A DNA stretch of 64,000 nt. Origin: Cognatazoarcus sp050305135 (lineage in GTDB: Bacteria; Pseudomonadota; Gammaproteobacteria; Burkholderiales; Rhodocyclaceae). The notes under the pieces were generated by a model. That model ran no database searches. It saw only the letters and a list, made by a program, of their open reading frames with translations, and was not told the origin of the DNA. Every line of letters begins with the position of its first letter. Positions within the stretch are counted from its first letter, which is position 1. Below are positions 23,046 through 30,388 of the stretch, in pieces. The position numbers were made by a program, and so were the translations under genes. The stretch covers positions 7,273 through 71,272 of the forward strand of contig JBNLET010000126.1 in assembly GCA_050305135.1 (NCBI GenBank), written 5' to 3'.

Positions 23046-24482
23046 CTACTGGTTCTTGACGGAACACTCCGGCACCGTATCCCAGCGGTCGGGCGCGCAG
23101 TAGCTCCATCGCACCTTTTCGCGACAGATCGCCTTGGCGAAGAAGGACTTCTCTTCGCAAACGGCGAGTTCGGCACGCAGCCGCCCGAGCCAGCCGGGCA
23201 GCGCCGCGGGCTCGGGCGTGGGCGCAGCCGGCGCGATCACCGCCGGCTTCGGCTTGGGCGCCGCTTGCGGCGCCGGGCTCGGCCGCGGCTTCGGCGCCGG
23301 CTTGAGCTTGGGCGCTGGCTTGGGCCTGGGCGCCGGCTCCGGTGCCGGCTCGGCGGGGACTTGCACCGTCTCGGGCGCTTGAGATGGGGGCTCCGCCTGA
23401 GCTGCGCCGTCACCGTCCGATGCCGGCGGCAGCGCGGCGGCGGGTTCGTCCGGGCCGGGCTCGTTCGGTAGTGCGGCGGACGCGGGCCCCGCTTCGTCCT
23501 GGCCTCCCGGCTCGGCTTCACCGCCGGCGGCTTCCTCCGGCGGCAGATCCTGTGCGGGTTCCGCGGTGGTGCCTGCGTCCTGCTGCGGCAGCGGCGGGGG
23601 CGGCTCCGCCGGCGGCAGCGCCGCGCTTGGCGGGGGCGCGGCAGGCGGCGGGATTTCGACGGGCGGTGTCGCTGCGGGTTCGCTCAGCCACCAGACCAGG
23701 CCGCCCGCAATGACGGCCACCAAGGCGACCGCTGCACCGATCAGCGGCAACGGTTTGCGGGCGCTGGCGGGCTTGGCGTCCGCCAGCGCCTTCACTTCCT
23801 CGACTTTAAACTGCACCGTTTCGGCGCCCCAGGTCGTTTCCAGCCCGGTTGCGCGAGGCTGCGCCGGCTCGGGGGCGCGTTCGGTCTCCGGCCTGGCGGC
23901 GACCGACGGCCGGCGCATGATGACGGTGCGTTCCAGGTCCTCACCGCTGCCGAACGGCAGCGGTGCTCGCTCCTGCTGCGGCGCCTGCCCGCCTGACGGT
24001 GGCGCCGGTTCCGGTGACGCCGCTTCCGGCGGCGCGGCCGGTGCCTCGTGGCCGTCGTTCGGCGGAAAGCCGTGTTCGCCGGCTTCGAGCCGGCTCGCCA
24101 GACTGCTCAATCCAGCCTCCGGGTTCCAGTCGCTCTCGAGAAACATCTCGGTCAGCGGCTCCTCCGGAATCTCGCTCAGATCCTTCGGACGCCAGTCCTC
24201 GGCCTCTTCGAGGCGGGACCGCTCGCCCGTCCCGGCCTCCGTATCGCCCGGCTGGGTCGGCATGATCAACTGCGTGACATCCTCGCTGCTCTCGGGCGGC
24301 GATTCTTGCGGCATCTGCTCGGGCTCACCGATGCGCGCGCCACACCGGGTGCAGAAGGCCTTTCCTGCCTCGATCGGGGCCTGGCAGGCAGGGCAGAGAC
24401 CGCCCGGCGCCTGTGCTGCGCCGCAAAGCGGGCAGTACCTGGAACCGGCCCGGATCGTCTGCTGGCAAGAACTGCAAATCAT
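23046..24482 (-). CDS. Double zinc-ribbon single-pass membrane protein
   Basis: A 478-residue protein, function unknown. Two N-terminal zinc ribbons (CSSCQQTIRAGSRYCPLCG and CPACQAPIEAGKAFCTRCG) are followed by an acidic disordered region. That region contains short threonine motifs (EDVTQLIM, ERTVIMRRPS, AETVQFKVEE) resembling sequences bound by FHA domains when phosphorylated. One transmembrane helix follows (about residues 245-266, LIGAAVALVAVIAGGLVWWL), then a Pro/Ala/Lys-rich spacer and a C-terminal Cys-containing domain (VCEEKSFFAKAICREKVRWSYC). The spacer resembles envelope-spanning linkers of the TonB type. First gene of the minus-strand trio. Confidence 0.75.
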   Translation of the reverse strand: MICSSCQQTIRAGSRYCPLCGAAQAPGGLCPACQAPIEAGKAFCTRCGARIGEPEQMPQESPPESSEDVTQLIMPTQPGDTEAGTGERSRLEEAEDWRPKDLSEIPEEPLTEMFLESDWNPEAGLSSLASRLEAGEHGFPPNDGHEAPAAPPEAASPEPAPPSGGQAPQQERAPLPFGSGEDLERTVIMRRPSVAARPETERAPEPAQPRATGLETTWGAETVQFKVEEVKALADAKPASARKPLPLIGAAVALVAVIAGGLVWWLSEPAATPPVEIPPPAAPPPSAALPPAEPPPPLPQQDAGTTAEPAQDLPPEEAAGGEAEPGGQDEAGPASAALPNEPGPDEPAAALPPASDGDGAAQAEPPSQAPETVQVPAEPAPEPAPRPKPAPKLKPAPKPRPSPAPQAAPKPKPAVIAPAAPTPEPAALPGWLGRLRAELAVCEEKSFFAKAICREKVRWSYCAPDRWDTVPECSVKNQ

Positions 24483-24605
24483 ATGGCATGGCGGCGGGGG
24501 CCGCGGAAAACTGGTGCGTGGCTCTCCAGAATAGCGAAAATCCCGTCGCCGCGCTGCAATGCGGCAGCCGGCGGGCGTGCCTCCGCCGCCGCCCGGCGAC
24601 CGGGC

Positions 24606-26717
24606 TCAGGCCGCGCTGGCGGCGGCCCGGCCGACGGATCGCAGATGCCGTCCCTTGCGCCGGTACAACATGATGGGTGCGCAGCGATCGGCGTCGTGGT
24701 AGATGCCGACGCAATCGAGGCACTGGAAGCAATCGTCGTAATCGATCGCACCGGAGGGATGGATCGCGTCATATTCGCAGTCGTGCCGGCAGCGCTGACA
24801 GGGCTGGCCGCACTCGTTGCGGCGTGGCAGCCAGTCGAGCAGACGCAGCTTGCCGCCGACCGCCATCAGCGCGCCGAGCGGGCACAGGTAGCGGCAGAAG
24901 AACTTGTAGTAGAGGCCGGCCAGCAGCAGCAGCAGCAGCGCGTAGGCCACGAACGGCCAACTGCGCTCGAAGACGACGGTGATCGAGGTCTTGAACGGCT
25001 CGACTTCCACCAGCCGCTCGGCCAGTTGCGGCGCGAGCGCGGCCAGCGCCATCAGTGCCGCCAGAATCAGATAGCGGCCGCGCGACAGCGTGCTGGCCAG
25101 CGCTGCCGGCAGCCGGCGAGGCCGCACGCCCAGCATCCGCATCGGCAGCGCCACGAACTCCTGCAGCGCGCCGAACGGGCACAGCCAGCCGCAGAAGGTA
25201 CCGCGACCCCAGACGAAGAAGGTCAGCAGCGTCGCGGCGATCAGCAGCAGCGAAACCGGGTCGTAGAGAAAGCTGCCCAGCCCGGCGCCGGCATTGAGCG
25301 ACTTGATCGCGCCGGTCACCTGCACGATCGACAGCTGGCCCTGCGCGTGCCAGCCGATGTAGCCCAGCGTGAAGGCCAGGAAACCCCAGCGGAAGGCCCG
25401 CAGCCGGCGCGCGTCCTCGGCGATCCAGCGCGGCCGCGCCAGCACCGTGAACAGCAGCAGCAACGCGGCGGCGATGGTCATCAGCTCGGTCTGCCTGGCC
25501 TGCCAGGCCTGCAGCCATTCGGGGGGCGGCGGAGGTGGCCGGTCGAACCACTGCTCGGGAGCCTGGTAATCGAGCGAGACGTTGCGAAAGAACAATTCGG
25601 GCTGGATGAAGCCCTTCTTGCGCAGCAGCGCGTAGTCGAGCTTGACGTGGCCGCCCGGATCGAGCCCGGAGATCGGCGGCAGCGCCAGGCTGAGCTGGCT
25701 GTTGAAGGCCGGCAGCCCTGGCGGCTGCGGCAGTCCCATGTCCAGGTCGCGCATCTCGAACGGCGTGCCGCCCTGCGCGAGCGTCAGCTTCTGCGGGTTG
25801 GTGCCGCGCACGAAGTCGCCGTCGACCAGCGACTCCCGCCCGGCGGTGGCCACCCAGAACGCGTGCTGGCCGGCATCGAGCCGGTCCTTCAGCTTGCCGA
25901 AGCCGGCATCGCCCAGCAGCACGCGCCCGATGCTGGGTGCGTTCAAGTAGGCGAACCACAGCTCCAGGAAGGTGTCTCCCGGATCGCGCGCCGCTTCGGC
26001 GTCGTCGCCGGCGACCTCGCTGCCGGCATAGAGGGCCTCGACGTCGGCGTTGGACAGGCGCAGGTGGCCGATCGCGCCCATCGCCACCAATTGGTCGAAG
26101 GATTTCGCCTCGAACAGGTCTGTCTTCACGGTGGCCGGCGGGCCGCTCGCGTCGGCGCCGGCGAAACCGAGCTTGGCGCGTGCCACCGCCAGGGCGCTGG
26201 TCAGCACGGTCTGGTTGATGATCCGGATCGAGGCGGTGGCCTTGGTGACGCCGTCCAGCACGACCCGGCGTCCATCGCGCGTCGCGCCGGTGCCGCCGTA
26301 CTTGGAGCTGACCGTGATCGGCGAGGACAGGCTGATGCCCTGGTACTGCCTCAGGAAGACCTTCAGCGGATCTTCGCCGAGCCCGCCGAGGAACACCGGT
26401 TCGTGCTGGCGCAGCAGCGCCACGTCGAGGAATACGCCTTCGGCGTCGACCGCCACCAGCATGTTGATCGGCGTCCCCTCGAAACCGGGGATCGGCGCCA
26501 GATCGATCGATTCGAAGGCATAGCCGATGGGACCGTCGTCCGGCCGCAGCTCGCTCGTGATCGGCCAGGCCTGGATGTCCTGCAGCTTGTCGCCGACCCT
26601 CAGCGGCGGAGGAAAGTACTTGGCCACGTCCTCGCGCGCGAGGTCGCCCGCCCAGCCCGTCAGCATGCAGCAGAGCAGCAGGACGGCGCCAAGCCAGCGC
26701 ACCAGCGCCCCCGTCAT
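24606..26717 (-). CDS. NosR/NirI-like flavin and iron-sulfur membrane protein
   Basis: A 703-residue protein of the NosR/NirI family, which passes electrons across the inner membrane to periplasmic enzymes. A signal anchor is followed by a periplasmic FMN-binding domain with a flavinylation-type motif (DGVTKAT, about residues 155-162). Several membrane helices come next with two CxxxCP polyferredoxin-like motifs (CGWLCPFGAL and CRYLCPLGAL), then a cytoplasmic cysteine-rich end (CGQPCQRCRHDC, CFQCLDCVG). No nosZ or other nos gene is present; instead it closes a tonB/two-component operon beside a PQQ dehydrogenase. Its ATG overlaps the regulator stop (ATGA). A role in electron flow for this pathway, or in metal reduction, is inference. 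Confidence 0.85.
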   Translation of the reverse strand: MTGALVRWLGAVLLLCCMLTGWAGDLAREDVAKYFPPPLRVGDKLQDIQAWPITSELRPDDGPIGYAFESIDLAPIPGFEGTPINMLVAVDAEGVFLDVALLRQHEPVFLGGLGEDPLKVFLRQYQGISLSSPITVSSKYGGTGATRDGRRVVLDGVTKATASIRIINQTVLTSALAVARAKLGFAGADASGPPATVKTDLFEAKSFDQLVAMGAIGHLRLSNADVEALYAGSEVAGDDAEAARDPGDTFLELWFAYLNAPSIGRVLLGDAGFGKLKDRLDAGQHAFWVATAGRESLVDGDFVRGTNPQKLTLAQGGTPFEMRDLDMGLPQPPGLPAFNSQLSLALPPISGLDPGGHVKLDYALLRKKGFIQPELFFRNVSLDYQAPEQWFDRPPPPPPEWLQAWQARQTELMTIAAALLLLFTVLARPRWIAEDARRLRAFRWGFLAFTLGYIGWHAQGQLSIVQVTGAIKSLNAGAGLGSFLYDPVSLLLIAATLLTFFVWGRGTFCGWLCPFGALQEFVALPMRMLGVRPRRLPAALASTLSRGRYLILAALMALAALAPQLAERLVEVEPFKTSITVVFERSWPFVAYALLLLLLAGLYYKFFCRYLCPLGALMAVGGKLRLLDWLPRRNECGQPCQRCRHDCEYDAIHPSGAIDYDDCFQCLDCVGIYHDADRCAPIMLYRRKGRHLRSVGRAAASAA

Positions 26718-27364
26718 GCCTCGATCAGGCCGGAGCGAACTGCGATCAGCGCCAGTTCCGCCGAATTGGACGCGTTCAGCTTCTTCTTGATGTTGTAGAG
26801 GTGGGTGCCGACCGTGCTCGGCGACAGGTGCAGGTCGTCGGCCACCTGGTTGACCGAGCGTCCGCGCGCGAGCTGCAGGAAGACGGCGAATTCCTTGTCG
26901 GTCAAGGCCTCGGCCGGATCGCTGCTGTCGCCGTAGCGGGCCAGCGCCAGCCGCGGCGCCAGGTCGGCGTCCAGGTAGCGCTCGCCGCGCGCGACCCGCG
27001 TCACCGCCAGCACCATTTCCTGCGGATCGGCCCGCTTCGACAGGTAACCGGTGGCGCCGAGCTTCAGCGCCCGGGACGGGATCTGCAGGTCGTCGTGGGC
27101 CGACAGCATCAGCACGCGGGCCTGGTCGTCGTGGGCCCGGATCCGCTCCAGCGCGCCGAGGCCGCCGATGCCGGGCATCGTGACGTCCATCACCGCCGCA
27201 TCGGGCTGCCGCCGGTCGTAAGCCTGCACTGCTTCCTCGCCGCTCGACGCTTCCGCCACGACGCTGGCGCCCGCACCCTCGAGCAGCATGCGAAAGCCCA
27301 TCCTGACGACCGAGTGGTCGTCGGCGAGCAGCAGCTTGACGCCGGCCAGCGGCTGGGCAGTCAT
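26714..27364 (-). CDS. NarL/LuxR-family response regulator
   Basis: A 216-residue transcription regulator. The receiver domain has the acidic pair ADD (residues 14-16), the phospho-acceptor Asp60 in VMDVTMPG and the lysine in GYLSKRA. The C-terminal LuxR helix-turn-helix is about residues 150-210 (LTDKEFAVFLQLARGRSVNQVA, then LSPSTVGTHLYNIKKKL). Partner of the adjacent kinase, whose stop it overlaps by 4 bases. Pseudomonas PQQ alcohol dehydrogenases are controlled by comparable LuxR-type regulators (ErbR/AgmR, PedR2), so a role in controlling the nearby dehydrogenase is plausible. Confidence 0.92.
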   Translation of the reverse strand: MTAQPLAGVKLLLADDHSVVRMGFRMLLEGAGASVVAEASSGEEAVQAYDRRQPDAAVMDVTMPGIGGLGALERIRAHDDQARVLMLSAHDDLQIPSRALKLGATGYLSKRADPQEMVLAVTRVARGERYLDADLAPRLALARYGDSSDPAEALTDKEFAVFLQLARGRSVNQVADDLHLSPSTVGTHLYNIKKKLNASNSAELALIAVRSGLIEA

Positions 27365-28764
27365 GACTTGTCTCCTTGATCGTGGTGGGACGCATCGCGC
27401 GCCGCCAGCCCGGCCGCGCTGCCGCGCTTGGGCAGCGGCAGCAGCGCGATGACCATCGCGCCGCCGTCGGGGCTTTCCTCCAGGCCGAGCCGGCCACCCA
27501 GCGCCTGCACGCGTTCGCGCATGCCGGTCAGGCCGAAGCGGTTGGCGGCGGTGTCGGGGCCGAAACCGCGGCCGTCGTCGCTGATCGTCAGCGTGAGTTC
27601 CTTTTCGTTGCAGTGCGCGCGGACGCGTACGCGCGCGGCATTGGAATGGCGGGCGACGTTGGTCAGGCTTTCCTGCAGGATGCGCAGCACCGACAGGCAG
27701 AAATCCTCCGGTAGCGATTTCGGCTCGGTGACGATGCTCTGTTCCAGTTCGAACTCGGGATAGAGGCCCGACCAGTGGTCGCAGTATTCGACCAGTGCGG
27801 CCGCCAGCCGGCCGCGCGGCAGCGGTTCGGGCCGGCGCAGCCGGGCCAGGATGTGGCGCACGCCGTCCTGCATCTGGCTGGTCATCGCGAGGATCGCCTG
27901 CGCGCTGCCATGCACGCCGGGCTGCTCGCCGCTGCGCTGCACGATCGCACCGGCCATCGCGCGTACGGCGGTGACGCTCTGGCCGATCTCGTCGTGCAGT
28001 TCGCGTGCGATCTGCCGCCGCTCTTCCTCGAGGCGCGCCTGCAGCGCCTGGTTGAAGGCCTGGTCCTCCTCCAGACGGGCGTTGCGGCGCAGGCTCGAAT
28101 CGAGTTCGTCGGCCATGCGGTTGTAGCGCTCGGCCAGGCGATCGAGTTCGGCCACGCCGTGGCTCGGCAGGCGCACGTCGAAGCGCCCGTCGGCGGTCTG
28201 CTCGAGCGCGGCCTCGAGCGCCGCCAGCGGCCCCAGCGTGCGGTTGATGGCCTGCCTGACGACCAGGCCGAGCAGCACCAGCAGCGCCAGCGCCCAGCCG
28301 CTGACCTGGCTCAGGTGGTCCCAGGCGTCCAGCGTGGAACGGGAGGCGTCGGGAATCAGGATCAGGCGCAGGCCGTCCACGTCGTGGACCGTCGGTTCGA
28401 AGTGCGGCATCACCAGCGCCGCGAACCAAGCCGGCGCGTCGCGCCCCAGCTTGTAGGTGGAGCCCGGCGAGCGGTAGCGCAGATGACCTTCGCCGTCGCG
28501 CACTTCGAGGCTGTTGGCGCGCACGCGTCCGACCGCGGCCAGTTGCTCGACCAGTTGCGCGGTGTCGCCGCGCAGCCTGGCTTCGTCGGCCAGCACGCTC
28601 ATCCACTGGTCGGCCACCCGCGTGGCGGCCGTCACTTCCTCGTGGATCGCCTCGCGCGTCGTGTAGCCCCACCACAGGCCGGCCAGCAGCAGGATCAGCG
28701 CGGCGGCGCCGGTGACCAGCAGGCCGATCCGGTCGTGCAGCCGATGGACCACCCGTTTCAACAT
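27361..28764 (-). CDS. Membrane sensor histidine kinase (HisKA_3 type)
   Basis: A 467-residue NarX/DesK-class kinase. Two transmembrane helices (about residues 13-33 and 172-190) flank a periplasmic sensor domain of about 135 residues, with no recognised ligand motif. A HAMP-like linker and coiled coil precede the dimerisation box ARELHDEIGQ with the phospho-accepting His, then the ATPase domain with SDDGRGFG and FGLTGMRERV. It overlaps the response regulator start and the preceding TonB-receptor remnant by a few bases. Its signal could be an alcohol, a metal or the redox state; the sequence does not say. Confidence 0.92.
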   Translation of the reverse strand: MLKRVVHRLHDRIGLLVTGAAALILLLAGLWWGYTTREAIHEEVTAATRVADQWMSVLADEARLRGDTAQLVEQLAAVGRVRANSLEVRDGEGHLRYRSPGSTYKLGRDAPAWFAALVMPHFEPTVHDVDGLRLILIPDASRSTLDAWDHLSQVSGWALALLVLLGLVVRQAINRTLGPLAALEAALEQTADGRFDVRLPSHGVAELDRLAERYNRMADELDSSLRRNARLEEDQAFNQALQARLEEERRQIARELHDEIGQSVTAVRAMAGAIVQRSGEQPGVHGSAQAILAMTSQMQDGVRHILARLRRPEPLPRGRLAAALVEYCDHWSGLYPEFELEQSIVTEPKSLPEDFCLSVLRILQESLTNVARHSNAARVRVRAHCNEKELTLTISDDGRGFGPDTAANRFGLTGMRERVQALGGRLGLEESPDGGAMVIALLPLPKRGSAAGLAARDASHHDQGDKS

Positions 28765-29132
28765 CTATCCTCCCCAGCGATAGCGCGCCGGCCGACGAAG
28801 GCGGCGCGAGGAGTGCCCGGGGCGACGAACTGCTCGTCGCGCCACGCGTTGCCGTCGGTCGGGGACGCGCCGGCCGCGTCGAACGGATTCGAGGCCAGTG
28901 CGCCGGCCGTCGCGTGCTCGTGATCGAACAGATTATCGACGCGGCTGCACAGGGTCCAGCCGCCCATCGCGTACACGGCGTCCACGTTGACCCGCGCGTG
29001 GCCGTCCGCCTTGCCGCTGTCGCCGGCTTCCCGCGGTGCGTCGGCCGGCACCCGTCCGTTCGGTGCGCCGATGCCGGGCAGACGCGTCGGGGGCGGCGGT
29101 GTGCGCTGACGTCTCGTCTCGTTGTTGATCAT
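28758..29132 (-). pseudogene. C-terminal remnant of a TonB-dependent receptor
   Basis: A 124-codon open frame whose last 80 or so residues match the end of an outer-membrane TonB-dependent receptor barrel: a strand VNVDAVY, then GGWTLCSRVDNLFDHEHATAGAL, ASNPFDAAG and EQFVAPGTPRAAFVG. The first 40 residues are Pro/Arg-rich and do not look like a barrel, signal peptide or plug. Full receptors are 600-800 residues, so more than 80% is missing, most simply by an internal deletion joining a short 5' piece to the 3' end. The tonB gene lies 28 bases upstream and the kinase overlaps downstream, as expected if a tonB-receptor-kinase operon once existed here. Confidence 0.72.
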
Positions 29133-29160
29133 CTTCCTCGCCTTGGAGCAGAACTCATGC

Positions 29161-29925
29161 CTAGCCGGCGCGCAGCTTGTAGCGCACCGGTACCGTGATC
29201 TCCAGGTCCTGCTCGTCGAAGCCGTGCGGCGGCTTCGGCAGCGGTTCGCTCTGCTGCACCAGCTCCACCGCGTGCTTGTCCAGCACCTCGTGTCCACTGG
29301 AGCGGAGGATCTGCACCGACGCCAGGCCGCCGGTGGGGGCGATGGTCAGCCGCAGCAGCACTTCGCCCTCCCAGCCGCGCATCGCGGCCAGGCGCGGGTA
29401 GTTCTGCCGGCTTGCGAAGCGGCGCGAGAGTTCATCGCCGTAGCGTTGCAGCAGCCGCGGGTCCGGCGCAGGCGGCGGTGGCGGGGCCGGTTCGGGGGCC
29501 GCTGTCGGTGCGGGGACGATGCGCCTCGGCGCGGGCTCGGGCTCGGGCGGCGCCGTCGGTATGACCGGCTCGGGCGGCGGAAGGGGCTGGGCCACCGGTT
29601 TCGGTCGGGGCTTCGGTTTCGGTACGGGCCTCGGCTTCGGTTTGGGTTTCGGTTTCGGTTTTGGTTTGGGCGGTGGCGCTGGTGGCGGCGGAGGAGGGGG
29701 CGCCTCGACTACCGGCGGTGGCGGGGTCGGCTCGGGCGGCGGTGGCGGGGCCGGCTCGGGCGGCGTTGGCGGCGCCGGCGGTGCGACCATGAAGACCTGC
29801 ATTACCGGCAGCGGCGGCAGCGGAGCCTGGCTCAGGTTCGGCAGCGCGGCGAACAGCAGCGCATGCAGCAGCAGCGAGGCCGGCAGCGCCCAGCGCGTGA
29901 GGCGCGCAGACGCAGGGTCGGGCAT
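29161..29925 (-). CDS. TonB-family energy transducer
   Basis: A 254-residue protein with an N-terminal membrane anchor (about residues 12-32), a long rigid Pro/Lys spacer (alternating Pro-Lys repeats, about 55-150) that spans the periplasm, and a C-terminal TonB domain (about 170-254) with YPRLAAMRGWEGEVLLRLTI and GHEVLDKHAVELVQQSEPLP. It transmits proton-motive energy to an outer-membrane receptor. Its natural partner would be the receptor whose remnant lies directly downstream; no complete receptor or exbBD is in the window. Start at 29925 chosen because the upstream extension is not signal-like. A sigma-54 site lies 76-90 bases upstream. Confidence 0.88.
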   Translation of the reverse strand: MPDPASARLTRWALPASLLLHALLFAALPNLSQAPLPPLPVMQVFMVAPPAPPTPPEPAPPPPPEPTPPPPVVEAPPPPPPPAPPPKPKPKPKPKPKPRPVPKPKPRPKPVAQPLPPPEPVIPTAPPEPEPAPRRIVPAPTAAPEPAPPPPPAPDPRLLQRYGDELSRRFASRQNYPRLAAMRGWEGEVLLRLTIAPTGGLASVQILRSSGHEVLDKHAVELVQQSEPLPKPPHGFDEQDLEITVPVRYKLRAG

Positions 29926-30000
29926 GAACGAGTAGGGCTGCAGCGGGGCCGACGGCACTGGGTGGGAGCGGACTCGGTAGCGGGAAAGGCCGATGCTCGC

Positions 30001-30015
30001 GCAAGTGGCGTGCCA
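30001..30015 (-). promoter_or_regulatory. Sigma-54 promoter of the tonB operon
   Basis: On the minus strand the sequence is TGGCACGCCACTTGC, an excellent match to the -24/-12 consensus (TGGCAC-N5-TTGC) with exactly ten bases between GG and GC. Transcription would start about 12 bases downstream, near 29989, some 64 bases before the tonB ATG. Confidence 0.8.
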
Positions 30016-30090
30016 GAGGAAGCCCACGAGATCCCGCTGGCGACGAAAATTTCGTGACCGCGGCCGCCTGATACCCGAGTCGCGAGCCTT

Positions 30091-30128
30091 TTGTGCCAAT
30101 ACGGAGCAGGTGGCAAGTTTCGGAACAG
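30091..30128. promoter_or_regulatory. Tandem activator-site dyads between divergent sigma-54 promoters
   Basis: Two directly adjacent 19-bp imperfect dyads, TTGTGCC-N5-GGAGCAG (30091-30109) and GTGGCAA-N5-GGAACAG (30110-30128), share spacing and right half-sites with the dyads at 46319, 48213 and 56646. They lie about 75-125 bases from the tonB promoter and 170-205 bases from the dehydrogenase promoter, typical distances for enhancer-like upstream activator sites. Confidence 0.5.
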
Positions 30129-30296
30129 GTGCCCCGATCAACAGACGCGAACCCCTCCCTTCATCCGGCGCGCCTCGTACAGACGGCCCCGTATGGCCGG
30201 AATGTCGAACAGCGACGGGCGATTTCAGCCGATTCGGCGGCCTCGTCGGGCGCTCCTCGCGGGCGCAGGCGACGAACGTCGGGGACCGGCTCCATT

Positions 30297-30311
30297 TGGC
30301 ATGTCCCTTGC
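30297..30311 (+). promoter_or_regulatory. Sigma-54 promoter of the PQQ alcohol dehydrogenase
   Basis: TGGCATGTCCCTTGC matches the -24/-12 consensus with the strict GG-N10-GC spacing. The predicted start is near 30323, giving a leader of about 65 nt to the ATG at 30389, with a strong ribosome binding site GAGGAGGT at 30375-30382. Confidence 0.82.
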
Positions 30312-30388
30312 GGAACCGCGGTGGCGCTTCCGGATGGCCTCGCACCGGGCCGACGGGGCCGCACCGAAAATAATGAGGAGGTATTTTG

